Origin: Anaerolineae bacterium
Lineage (GTDB): Bacteria > Chloroflexota > Anaerolineae > Aggregatilineales > UBA3940
Assembly (NCBI GenBank): GCA_016926255.1
Contig: JAFGOY010000058.1
Span: 1-64,000, forward strand
Length of the DNA stretch: 64,000 nt
Direction: 5' to 3'
The notes beneath the pieces were generated by a model. The model was not told the origin of the DNA, made no database searches, and saw only the letters and a program-made list of their open reading frames with translations. Numbering within the stretch: position 1 is the first letter of the stretch; every line of letters begins with the position of its first letter. Below are positions 6,598 to 14,340 of the stretch, one piece after another. Position numbers and translations under genes: made by a program.

Positions 6598-8028
6598 CTC
6601 TGATCGGGGGTGATGTTCCGGGGCAGAGTTTGGCAGTAGTGTCCGCAGGATATTGTTGACTTCGCGGCGAACACGTGAGTCGGTCGCTACCAGGTCTGCG
6701 ATGCGTTCACAGCTGTATAACACGGTGCTGTGATTACGTCCGCCAAGCATCTCGCCGATTTGCTGGAGTGGGTGGTCGATTTCCTTATGAGCGATATACA
6801 TCGCAACCTGGCGGGCTATCGAGACTTCGCGGGAGCGTCCTCGCCCGGAGAGGTCTTCCGGGGTCAGCCCATAGTACTCCGCCGTCGCCATGATCACGTC
6901 TTCCAGGGATGCTGATGGTTCTTTCTCTTCTGCCGCCTGCATTTTCTTCAGGGCAGCCTCGACTATGCTGTCGTCTATGACGTTCTCGTTCAGCATGGCG
7001 GCTGCGACGACCTTGTTTAAGGTTCCCCCCAACTCACGGATATTGCCACCAGACTGTTCGGCGATGCGTTCGAGCAGATCGAGCGGCAGCCGGTTTTCGA
7101 AGCCGCGCAGGGAAGTTTTGATCTCCAGGATATCGATCCGGGTCAGGAAATCCGGTGGAAGGAGTTCGACGGTCAGCCCACCTTCGAAACGTGATTTCAG
7201 TCGCCTGTCGAGCTGTTTGATCTGCTCCGGCGGAGAGTTGGCGGCGATCACAATTTGAGCGCCGGAATCATACAGGGTGTTGAAGGTATGGAGGAATTCT
7301 TCCTGGGTCGTTTCTTTCCCCGCAATGAACTGGATATCATCGATCAGTAAAATATCGACGCTGCGGTATTTGCTTCGTAGTTCACTTGTGCTGTGGCTCC
7401 GAATGGCTGCTACCAGATCGTTGGTGAAACGTTCGGCTGAAGCAAAAAGGACATTATAGCCGCGTTCGTGACAGGCGTTGCCGATTGCATGGAGCAGGTG
7501 CGATTTGCCCAGCCCTACCCCGGCGTGAATATACAGGGGGTTGAACTGCGCTGCCGGGGATTCGGCGATGGATAAAGCTGCAGCATGGGCCAGTCGATTA
7601 CATTCGCCGACCGCGTAAGTCTCGAAGGTCTGGCGAGGGCTGACGCCGGTTTCCCCTGGCGAGAGCCGCTCAAAGGTCGGTGCCGGTTCACTTTGTTTTT
7701 CCAGCGGGGCCAGCAATGGCCCTGCTGAAGCAATATCGGGATCGCTGCGCTTTTCCGGGGTGAGAATGAAGCGCACTTCAGCCGTTTGCTGGGCGATGCG
7801 GCTGAGGGTGCGGACGATTACTTTTTTGAGGCGGTGTTCCAACCATTCACGGGCATAGATATTATGCACACCAATGATGAACGTTCCGTCCTCGTGGGCG
7901 ACCAAGCGCGCATTACGGAGCCACGTGTCAAACGTCTCGCGTGGAAGTTGTAGTTGTAGTTCGCCGTAGGCTGTACGCCAGATATCGGCGGGACTGCGAG
8001 ATTGACTGTTCATCCTGTTGTGTACCAT
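6595..8028 (-). CDS. dnaA: Chromosomal replication initiator DnaA
   Basis: The 477-aa ATP-dependent initiator binds DnaA boxes and opens oriC. Domain I (about residues 10-85, DIWRTAYGELQLQLPRETFDTWL) mediates helicase loading and oligomerisation. A linker follows (about 90-135). The AAA+ domain III has Walker A GVGLGKS at 170-176 and Walker B ILLIDD near 227. Domain IV ends in the DnaA signature, IGEMLGGRNHSTVLYSCERI. The length is typical. Either ATG 8028 or ATG 8013 (five codons in) could be the start; neither has a convincing ribosome site. dnaN does not adjoin it and gyrB lies about 29 kb away, so the classic dnaA-dnaN-recF-gyrB order is broken here. Confidence 0.97.
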   Translation of the reverse strand: MVHNRMNSQSRSPADIWRTAYGELQLQLPRETFDTWLRNARLVAHEDGTFIIGVHNIYAREWLEHRLKKVIVRTLSRIAQQTAEVRFILTPEKRSDPDIASAGPLLAPLEKQSEPAPTFERLSPGETGVSPRQTFETYAVGECNRLAHAAALSIAESPAAQFNPLYIHAGVGLGKSHLLHAIGNACHERGYNVLFASAERFTNDLVAAIRSHSTSELRSKYRSVDILLIDDIQFIAGKETTQEEFLHTFNTLYDSGAQIVIAANSPPEQIKQLDRRLKSRFEGGLTVELLPPDFLTRIDILEIKTSLRGFENRLPLDLLERIAEQSGGNIRELGGTLNKVVAAAMLNENVIDDSIVEAALKKMQAAEEKEPSASLEDVIMATAEYYGLTPEDLSGRGRSREVSIARQVAMYIAHKEIDHPLQQIGEMLGGRNHSTVLYSCERIADLVATDSRVRREVNNILRTLLPNSAPEHHPRSE

Positions 8029-8686
8029 CTATCAGGGATGCCAAACAACGCCATAGAACGGCATTGCTGATAAATTCCCTCGGTGTGCAAAAAGAAATGC
8101 CCAGTACGCAGATATTCGTACTGATTTGAGGAGCTATTCACTTGTGATTGCTGAGTGAACGACCACCATATTCATCATATCAGAGACGATATTCTTGAAC
8201 AATGGGATGATCTTAAAAAGTCGTATTCTTTAAGGTTGGTCAAATGTTAAAAAGTTCAGGAGTAGTAATCGGCGATTTATCCACTGGTTGTCACAGTTTT
8301 CTAAACAGTCAAAATCCCCCAGATATGGGGGAAAGAAACAACTGCTCCCCTACATCTGGGGGGAAGACCGGTGGATCGATTCGAATGGAATAGACGATAG
8401 ATGAAAAACGATTCAAGGGATTCCTGTGATCACCTACCTGGGGGGAAACCTGAAATTTCAGAAAATCTGCAGCTTTTTGTCAGACTTGCATGTATGGGAA
8501 ACCCGGTTTATGCTTTTGTAAGGTAAATGTACTGCCGCAGACGCGGAAGTGATTTGTTTCCATGTATACTTAGGTGTAACATCCTACCGTGAGGCTGAGC
8601 CAGGCGGTGTGAGGTCGATGCGACGAAGTAGCTGACCATCCAAAAGACCAGGACCGCACGCCGCTAACCTACAACCGGGGGAACAG
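8029..8686. other. 658-bp non-coding region upstream of dnaA, candidate oriC
   Basis: No convincing gene is present. One DnaA-box-like site, TTATCCACT (8277-8285, one mismatch to TTATCCACA), lies at the right edge of an AT-richer stretch (about 8160-8280). G-tract repeats with a TGGGGG(G)AA core occur at 8326, 8357 and 8439, and CCCCCAGATATGGGGG (8316-8331) can form a hairpin. The position beside dnaA fits a replication origin or a dnaA autoregulatory region. Only one good box was found, so the oriC call is weak. Confidence 0.35.
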
Positions 8687-9472
8687 ATGTCAGAAGACAA
8701 GGCCAAAGAGAAAGAAACGGAAGCAAAAAAGGCTGAAGAAGCCCAGGCCGAAGAAAAGAAGGCCGAAGAGAAAAAAGCCGAGGAAAAGAAGACTGACGAT
8801 AAAAAGTCAGTCGAGGAACGCAAGGCGGCTAAGCTCGAACGGGATACTAGGGAAGCCGACAAGTACTTCTATCCAAATAAATGGGCACGGATCGTGCTCA
8901 CTTCGGCGGAGGAAGTGATGGGGCCTCAAGGTGTCCGTTCGATGCTGAACATGGCGAAAATACCACAGTACATCGACAATTACCCACCAGACAATATGAA
9001 GAAGGAATTCTCGTTTGGTGGGGTCGGGCAGCTCCAACAGGCGATCTGGGATATGTACGGTGCACGTGGAGCACGCGTTTTCGCCGTCCGCGCAGGTGAA
9101 CAATCCTTCCAGGTTGGCCTTTCTCAATTCAAGAGTGTTGCCACCGCAGCGCAGGTAGCCATGCGTGTGGGGTCGTTGGAGGCAAAGGTCAAGCTGGGCC
9201 TGGAGTTTTTCTCCAAACTGTTTAACACAGTCACCGACCAGGTCGTTGAGGTCAGTGAGGATGAAAAACACTGGATATGGAAGATCACCCATTGCCCGGT
9301 CTGTTGGGGCCGTGTATCCGATGAGCCGGTATGCTACCTGGCGATTGGCGTGTTGCAAGCCGGGCTTTCCTGGGTAACCGAGGGCAAGAAGTTCCGTATC
9401 AAAGAGACGGAATGCAAGGCCATGGGGCATGAAGACTGCATCTTCATGATCGAAAAGGTGCCCGTCGAGTAG
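8687..9472 (+). CDS. V4R-domain protein with charged N-terminal tail
   Basis: The 261-aa protein begins with about 55 residues almost entirely of Lys, Glu, Ala, Asp and Ser (KKAEEAQAEEKKAEEK), likely a flexible or helical charged tail. The rest is a sensor-like fold ending in the V4R (4-vinyl-reductase) signature, with Cys residues in HCPVCWGR, EPVCYLAIG, ETECKAMG and HEDCIFMIEK. V4R domains bind small hydrophobic ligands and often zinc, and occur in regulators. The upstream GGGGGAACAG may serve as ribosome site. It is followed in the same direction by a roadblock protein and a receiver protein, suggesting one signalling group. The ligand is unknown. Confidence 0.8.
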   Translation: MSEDKAKEKETEAKKAEEAQAEEKKAEEKKAEEKKTDDKKSVEERKAAKLERDTREADKYFYPNKWARIVLTSAEEVMGPQGVRSMLNMAKIPQYIDNYPPDNMKKEFSFGGVGQLQQAIWDMYGARGARVFAVRAGEQSFQVGLSQFKSVATAAQVAMRVGSLEAKVKLGLEFFSKLFNTVTDQVVEVSEDEKHWIWKITHCPVCWGRVSDEPVCYLAIGVLQAGLSWVTEGKKFRIKETECKAMGHEDCIFMIEKVPVE

Positions 9473-9697
9473 TGATAGCCGGATGACCTCTCCTGGTTGC
9501 TGCCGGGATGTTTTGCTTCCTTCGGGCGTGGCTCCGAGGGAAGCGCACATCAGACGTTCCCGGAGAATGGTACATCCTGGTATCCCAGGTAGGTATCCCT
9601 GTGATGGCGATCACTGCTGGATGGCTCACGCGGTTAGGAATATCTTGATAGGTTGTAACCAATAAGGCACATTTGACCGCAGTCTAGGAGTTTGACA

Positions 9698-10069
9698 TTG
9701 ACCAAGTCCCGTACTGAACAAATGATAGAACGGCTGCGCGATCTGCAGGTCAGTTCACCGTCAGTAGAAGCAGCCGCCGTGGTAAGCGTCGATGGCCTCA
9801 GCATGGCATCGTCGATGCCTGCCGAAGTTGAAGAAGACCGTGTTGCAGCAATGTCGGCAGCGATGCTCTCGCTGGGTGAGCGTATCGCTGGCGAACTCGG
9901 TCGTGGCACGCTGAATCAGGTCTATATCAAGGGTGAGAACGGCTACGTCGTCCTTATGGCGGTGGGAGAAGAAGCGGTATTAACCGTGCTGGCTCGTAAG
10001 GATGCCAAGCTGGGTCTGATCTTCCTGGATATGGGTCGAGCTGTCGAAGATTTAGAGAAGCTTGTATAA
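9698..10069 (+). CDS. Roadblock/LC7 domain protein
   Basis: A protein of about 123 aa with a single roadblock/LC7 domain: an N-terminal helix (TEQMIERLRDL), strand VEAAAVVSVDGLSMAS, helix AAMSAAMLSLGERIAGEL, then strands GYVVLMAVGEEAVLTVLA and the C-terminal helix. Bacterial roadblock proteins of this size usually partner small MglA-like GTPases or act in signalling complexes; no GTPase gene is seen nearby. TTG 9698 is preferred over TTG 9692 because AGGAG (9686-9690) lies 7 nt before it, against only 1 nt for the other. It follows the V4R gene in the same direction. Confidence 0.85.
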   Translation: MTKSRTEQMIERLRDLQVSSPSVEAAAVVSVDGLSMASSMPAEVEEDRVAAMSAAMLSLGERIAGELGRGTLNQVYIKGENGYVVLMAVGEEAVLTVLARKDAKLGLIFLDMGRAVEDLEKLV

Positions 10070-10382
10070 GACATTGATGAGATTGCAGTCCACTTGATTG
10101 TTGGCCTGCACAAACATGACCACGCGGGTTAGACTTGTGGTAATTGTCTGGTTTCTCAACTCTTTGATGGTGCCCGGCGATGGGGCAGACTGCTGTACCT
10201 TTAGCAAAGTGATTGTCTATCGCCTTTACCGATCACTTGCAGGTGGTTTTCCAGGCATCGATTTGGGTAAATGTAATTGATCGGAGTGGACTAGTGATAC
10301 GCATGGGTAGAATATTGCCCATGCGTGTTGTTGCTTTTGCCTCATTCCTGTTTTCATGGGCGGCTCTGGAAAGGCCGAGACA
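10070..10382. other. 313-bp intergenic stretch, no feature recognised
   Basis: Short frames here lack ribosome sites and recognisable protein character. I see no clear terminator hairpin or consensus promoter, although a promoter for the downstream receiver gene is expected. Confidence 0.4.
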
Positions 10383-11261
10383 ATGGGTAAGAAAAAGCGG
10401 ATAAAAATGCTGGTCATCGAAGACGACCTTGGGCTGGCAGAGATGCTGGAGGTCTATTTTAATACGCATGGTTTCGATGTCCTGTCTTCCGCCTGGGGCG
10501 AAAAAGCCTTCGAAGTCGCTTCAAAAGAACTTCCCGACATCATCCTTCTTGATATTCGCCTCCCTGATATTGACGGCTTCGAGGTCTGCCGCAGACTGCG
10601 TGAAAGTCACAAGACGCGCGGCATCCCCGTCATATTCCTGACTGAACGACATGAGCGAAAAAGTAAATTACAGGGCTTGGAAATGGGTGTGGTCGATTAC
10701 ATCACCAAACCCTTCGATATTCAGGAGCTTCGCTTACGGATTCGCAATACGCTTGCCCGTGCGGAAAAGGCTAAAGCAGACAACCCGGTTACAGGACTGC
10801 CGGAGAGGAACGCCGTAACAGAGATGTTGAAGAGGGCGATCACCACCGGCGCGGATACTGATTGGGGAATGCTGGCCGTCACACTACAAGGGATTGAAGA
10901 CTTCCGTGAGCTTTACGGATTTATTGCCAGCGACGATGTTCTCCGGGTGACAAGCCTGACCTTGAAAAACGCAGCTGAGGAGATCGGCGGTGAGAGCAGT
11001 TTTTGCGGGCACCTGGGTGACTCTACGTTTGTCCTGATCGTCCACGCGCTTCGCCTGGAACAGCTTCGCAGCCGGATCATCGAGCGGATTGCCGAATCAC
11101 TGAAATATTTCTATCCTGGCAACAACCGGGAAAAGAATGCCGCCGAATCCGAACGGTTGGGCCTTCGTATAGGGAAAGTCACTGCCAAAGACAAGAAATA
11201 CGAAAATGTCGATGATCTAAAAAAGGCGCTGCTGGCTTCTTGCGAGCCTGTCACTGTCTGA
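10383..11261 (+). CDS. Response regulator: receiver plus degenerate GGDEF-like domain
   Basis: The N-terminal receiver domain (about residues 5-120) has the acidic pocket VIEDD, the phosphoacceptor Asp in IILLDIRLPDIDGFEV, the Thr in PVIFLTERH and the Lys in DYITKPF. After a linker, residues about 135-285 resemble a GGDEF domain: TGLPERNAVTEML matches the usual TGLPNR start, but the catalytic motif reads GHLGDSTF in place of R-x-GGDEF. Diguanylate cyclase activity is therefore unlikely; a protein- or GTP-binding role is possible. ATG 10383 is chosen because it sits just before the first receiver strand; a longer frame from 10356 has no better ribosome site. It follows the V4R and roadblock genes. 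Confidence 0.85.
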   Translation: MGKKKRIKMLVIEDDLGLAEMLEVYFNTHGFDVLSSAWGEKAFEVASKELPDIILLDIRLPDIDGFEVCRRLRESHKTRGIPVIFLTERHERKSKLQGLEMGVVDYITKPFDIQELRLRIRNTLARAEKAKADNPVTGLPERNAVTEMLKRAITTGADTDWGMLAVTLQGIEDFRELYGFIASDDVLRVTSLTLKNAAEEIGGESSFCGHLGDSTFVLIVHALRLEQLRSRIIERIAESLKYFYPGNNREKNAAESERLGLRIGKVTAKDKKYENVDDLKKALLASCEPVTV

Positions 11262-11315
11262 TCCCCCACCCCGTTTGCGTGTTTGGCACACTCGCCGCCG
11301 ACCGGCGGGTATGAG

Positions 11316-11321
11316 TATAAT
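11316..11321 (+). promoter_or_regulatory. -10 element 7 nt before a glycosyltransferase start
   Basis: A perfect TATAAT ends at 11321 and ATG 11329 follows after 7 nt, so the mRNA would start at or next to the start codon. No good -35 at 16-18 bp was found. It suggests a leaderless transcript if ATG 11329 is the true start. Confidence 0.4.
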
Positions 11322-11328
11322 CATCCCC

Positions 11329-12300
11329 ATGCAAATCTCATTGATAGTCACCGTTCTGAATGAAGGCAGCTCGATCCGAGGCTTGATGGATTCAATCGCT
11401 ACCCAAACCCGGCCTCCCGATGAAGTCGTAATCTGTGACGGCGGCTCGACCGACGACACGGTCGAAATCATCGAAAGCTACGCGGATCGACTGCCGCTGC
11501 GCGTAGTCGCCAGCCCTGGAGCGAATATCTCAAAAGGGCGCAATGTGGCGGTCAATGCCGCTTCGCATGACCTGATCGCCGTGACCGATGCCGGGGTGCG
11601 GCTTACGGAAGATTGGCTGGAAAGCCTGATCGCTCCCCTTGAAGAAAACCCTGATCAGATGGTTGCTGCCGGTTTTTTCCTGCCCGATACCCGGACAGCT
11701 TTTGAGGTTGCAATGGGGGCAGCGGTGCTCCCGGCGTTGAGAGATATCGATCCGGTGAGCTTCATGCCTTCCAGCCGCTCGGTTGCTTTCAGGCGTGAGG
11801 CGTTTGATCAGGTCGGTGGGTACCCGGAATGGATCGATTTCTGCGAAGACCTGATCTTTGATTTCCAACTCAATGCTCTTTACGGCCCATTCGCTTTTGC
11901 CCCAGATGCCATCGCTTATTTCAAGCCGAGATCGTCGCTAAAGGCGTTTTCCCGGCAGTATTATCAGTATGCGCGCGGCGACGGCAAGGCGAACCTGTTC
12001 TTTCGCCGCCACCTGATCCGCTACGCGGCTTATCTGGCCGCGCTGCCGGTGATCATTGCTGCCGGGGCGCTGATCAGTCCCTGGTGTCTGCTGTCCCTTC
12101 TTGTTGGATGTGCGTATGTCTGGCATCCGTACCGGCGGTTGATCGATCAGTGGCAGCACCTATCGACGGCGGGAAAACTGACGGCTGTTCTACTGGTTCC
12201 GGTGATCATCGTCACCGGTGATCTTGCAAAAATGGTGGGGTATCCTGTTGGTGTGTGCTGGCGGATACAGAACCGCCCTCCGGATTGGCGGATAAAATAG
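11329..12300 (+). CDS. Family 2 glycosyltransferase, membrane-anchored
   Basis: The 323-aa inverting GT-A enzyme shows ISLIVTVLNEGSSIRGL at the start, the nucleotide-binding CDGGSTDDTVEI, and a DAGVRL segment in the DxD position. GYPEWIDFCEDLIFDF is the usual acceptor-side ED motif. The C-terminal part has hydrophobic segments (about 225-265 and 280-300) that anchor it to the inner membrane. ATG 11329 is used because the GT fold begins immediately there and a TATAAT sits just before it; in-frame ATGs at 11275 and 11311 add only basic residues. Donor and acceptor cannot be named. It is followed by the pyr promoter, so it is a separate unit. Confidence 0.82.
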   Translation: MQISLIVTVLNEGSSIRGLMDSIATQTRPPDEVVICDGGSTDDTVEIIESYADRLPLRVVASPGANISKGRNVAVNAASHDLIAVTDAGVRLTEDWLESLIAPLEENPDQMVAAGFFLPDTRTAFEVAMGAAVLPALRDIDPVSFMPSSRSVAFRREAFDQVGGYPEWIDFCEDLIFDFQLNALYGPFAFAPDAIAYFKPRSSLKAFSRQYYQYARGDGKANLFFRRHLIRYAAYLAALPVIIAAGALISPWCLLSLLVGCAYVWHPYRRLIDQWQHLSTAGKLTAVLLVPVIIVTGDLAKMVGYPVGVCWRIQNRPPDWRIK

Positions 12301-12315
12301 TTTTAACACAATAGT

Positions 12316-12344
12316 TTGCACAAGTGGGTGCAACCATATATACT
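12316..12344 (+). promoter_or_regulatory. Promoter of the pyrimidine operon
   Basis: TTGCAC (12316-12321), a 17-bp spacer and TATACT (12339-12344) form a good sigma-70-type promoter. A transcript starting near 12351 would have a 178-nt leader containing a short ORF and a terminator before pyrB. Confidence 0.65.
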
Positions 12345-12382
12345 TTCGCAGGTTTTGCCATAATCACGGAGGAAAATAGCTG

Positions 12383-12460
12383 ATGCCGATCGGCGGATGC
12401 AAGATACGAATCAGATTCATTGTCCCGAAGACTCGTTTATCGGGGCGTATTGTCATTTAA
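12383..12460 (+). CDS. Putative 25-residue leader peptide of the pyr operon
   Basis: ATG 12383 is preceded by GGAGG (12368-12372) at a 10-nt spacing, and the frame ends in TAA 12458-12460, only 2 nt before the terminator stem. The peptide starts MPIGGCKIRIR and ends SGRIVI, with four Arg and two Lys. The arrangement resembles the E. coli pyrBI leader: a ribosome reaching the stop would cover the 5' arm of the terminator and let RNA polymerase continue into pyrB. Translation itself is unproven. Too short for normal gene finding. Confidence 0.55.
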   Translation: MPIGGCKIRIRFIVPKTRLSGRIVI

Positions 12461-12493
12461 CAGCCTTTGGAGCATTCCAAAGGCATTTTTTTT
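12424..12493 (+). terminator. Attenuator upstream of pyrB: possible pause hairpin plus intrinsic terminator
   Basis: A perfect 9-bp stem, GCCTTTGGA (12463-12471) with TCCAAAGGC (12476-12484), has a GCAT loop and is followed by ATTTTTTTT, a strong Rho-independent terminator. It ends 36 nt before the pyrB start. Upstream, CCCGA (12424-12428) and TCGGG (about 12439-12444) can form a weaker hairpin that could pause polymerase. No PyrR-binding loop consensus was recognised. Confidence 0.75.
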
Positions 12494-12528
12494 GTATATC
12501 AACAATACACGAGGAGAAATAAGCATAT

Positions 12529-13494
12529 ATGGTTAATTCTAAACCCAGACCGGCAGATAACGTAACGAATGGCCTTTATAACCAGGACATTCTGACGGTG
12601 CGCCAGTTCACACCCGAACTGGTCGATTATGTATTCGGTGTCGCTGACGAGATGCGAACGCTCGTCGAGCGGTTTGGTTCAGCCGACCTGCTCCAGGGCA
12701 AGATCATGGCGAACCTGTTCTATGAACCCAGCACCCGGACAAGTTCGTCGTTTATGGCCGCCATGCAGCGATTGGGCGGGCAGGTAATCCCGATCAATTC
12801 GGTAAAGTATTCATCGGTCAGTAAGGGGGAATCACTGGCCGATACGGTGCGGACGCTGGAATGCTACGCCGACGTGATCGTCCTGCGTCACTATGAAGTT
12901 GGCGCGGCGGCTGAAGCTGCCCACTGGGCCAGCAAACCGATCATCAATGCCGGGGATGGCGTCGGCGAGCACCCGACCCAGGCACTGCTCGATGCCTATA
13001 CCATCCAGCGTGAACTCGGCAGAATGGAAAACCTGACCGTCGGTATGCTGGGCGATCTCCGCTTTGGCCGCACTGTCCATTCACTGACCCGCCTCCTGCT
13101 CAACCGGGATGTAACTTTCCGCTTCGTATCGCCACGGCTGCTGCGCATGCCTGAAGAAATCCGCGATGAAGTCACCAATGCCGGGGATACCTTCACCGAG
13201 CATCGTGATGTGATGGAAATCATTGATGAGGTCGATGTGCTGTACGTGACCCGTGTGCAGAAGGAACGCTTCACCGATCTGGCTGATTACGAACGTGTCA
13301 AAGATATTTATGTGATCACGCCGGAGGTGTTGGCTAACGCCAAAGAAAAGATGGTGGTTATGCACCCGCTGCCGCGTGTGGGTGAAATCGCCTACGAAGT
13401 CGATCAGGACCCGCGTGCAGCCTATTTCCGCCAGATGCAAAACGGTGTCTTTACCCGCATGGCGCTGCTGGCAGCAGTATTGGGGCGTGCCTGA
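12529..13494 (+). CDS. pyrB: Aspartate carbamoyltransferase catalytic subunit
   Basis: The 321-aa enzyme makes N-carbamoyl-L-aspartate from carbamoyl phosphate and aspartate, the first committed step of pyrimidine synthesis. [12 protein letters not shown] holds the carbamoyl-phosphate-binding STRT motif, [18 protein letters not shown] the HPTQ motif, and [11 protein letters not shown] the conserved C-terminal loop. GAGGAG lies upstream of the ATG at usable spacing. The stop TGA overlaps the pyrF ATG by one base. No pyrI regulatory subunit gene follows, so control is probably at the attenuator rather than allosteric through PyrI. Confidence 0.96.
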   Translation: MVNSKPRPADNVTNGLYNQDILTVRQFTPELVDYVFGVADEMRTLVERFGSADLLQGKIMANLFYEPSTRTSSSFMAAMQRLGGQVIPINSVKYSSVSKGESLADTVRTLECYADVIVLRHYEVGAAAEAAHWASKPIINAGDGVGEHPTQALLDAYTIQRELGRMENLTVGMLGDLRFGRTVHSLTRLLLNRDVTFRFVSPRLLRMPEEIRDEVTNAGDTFTEHRDVMEIIDEVDVLYVTRVQKERFTDLADYERVKDIYVITPEVLANAKEKMVVMHPLPRVGEIAYEVDQDPRAAYFRQMQNGVFTRMALLAAVLGRA

Positions 13495-14330
13495 TGACTA
13501 CATTTATCGAAAAGCTGAAAGCGGCACAGCGAAAGAATCGATCCTGGCTATGCGTTGGCCTCGATCCCGACCCGGCTCGCATACCTGATCTCCCTTCCCT
13601 GAAAGGGCCAGCCGGTCTGGCGGTGTTCTGCAAGGCGATTGTCGAGGCGACCAGCGACCTGGTTTGCGCTTACAAGCCGAACCTGGGATTCTTCCTGGCG
13701 CATGGTTCGAAGGGAATTGCTGTCCTTGAAGAGATATTAATCGCCATTCCCCCGGAAATCCCGGTGATCCTGGATGCAAAAGTCGGCGATATCGGGAATT
13801 CGCAGCGTCGCTACGGGGAAGCGGCCTTTGGTACATTCGGCGTCGACGCGATGACCGTCAGCCCCTATGTAGGCGAAGATGCGGTCATCCCTCTGCTGGA
13901 AGCCTATCCCGGCTGCGGGCTATTTGTGCTGGCCCGAACCAGCAATCCCGGTGCGGAGCGATTCCAGAATCATCCAGGGCAGGGAACCCTGCTTTATGAA
14001 GAGATCGTCCGGGCGGTCGATGGCTGGTCAAAAATGTATTCGGAGAGCACGGTGGGCCTGGTCGTGGGCGCAACCTATGAATCCGAGCTTGAGGAACTGC
14101 GAAAAGCTGCCCCCACTCTTCCCTTCCTGGTTCCGGGGATCGGCGCGCAGGGAGGCAGCCTCGAATCCGCCGTGAAGTATGGATCAACGGTCGATGGGGT
14201 TGGGCCGGTGATCAACGTCTCTCGCGGGGTCTTATATGCTTCCGGGGTGTCCGATTATACTGACGCGGCGCGCCAAGCTGCGTTACAATTGAGAGATACT
14301 ATCAACCGTTTTACAGCCACGACCGAATAA
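13494..14330 (+). CDS. pyrF: Orotidine 5'-phosphate decarboxylase (type 2)
   Basis: The 278-aa protein converts OMP to UMP. LCVGLDPDPARIPD begins the barrel, and VILDAKVGDIGNS carries the Asp-Lys-Asp catalytic array (D-x-K-x-x-D). SPYVGEDAVIPLLE and LVPGIGAQGG (phosphate-binding loop) are typical of the longer type 2 family. It starts on the last base of pyrB and is followed 10 nt later by pyrE, in the middle of a tight operon. Confidence 0.95.
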   Translation: MTTFIEKLKAAQRKNRSWLCVGLDPDPARIPDLPSLKGPAGLAVFCKAIVEATSDLVCAYKPNLGFFLAHGSKGIAVLEEILIAIPPEIPVILDAKVGDIGNSQRRYGEAAFGTFGVDAMTVSPYVGEDAVIPLLEAYPGCGLFVLARTSNPGAERFQNHPGQGTLLYEEIVRAVDGWSKMYSESTVGLVVGATYESELEELRKAAPTLPFLVPGIGAQGGSLESAVKYGSTVDGVGPVINVSRGVLYASGVSDYTDAARQAALQLRDTINRFTATTE

Positions 14331-14340
14331 GGACGATCCG

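Noticed and set aside
8584-8862. Ser/Phe-rich frame antisense to the V4R gene start
   Set aside because: It is the complement of the Lys/Glu/Ala codon repeat and is an artefact of that composition.
12345-12528. PyrR-binding antiterminator
   Set aside because: No PyrR-type hairpin loop consensus was recognised; the leader ORF plus terminator explains the layout better.
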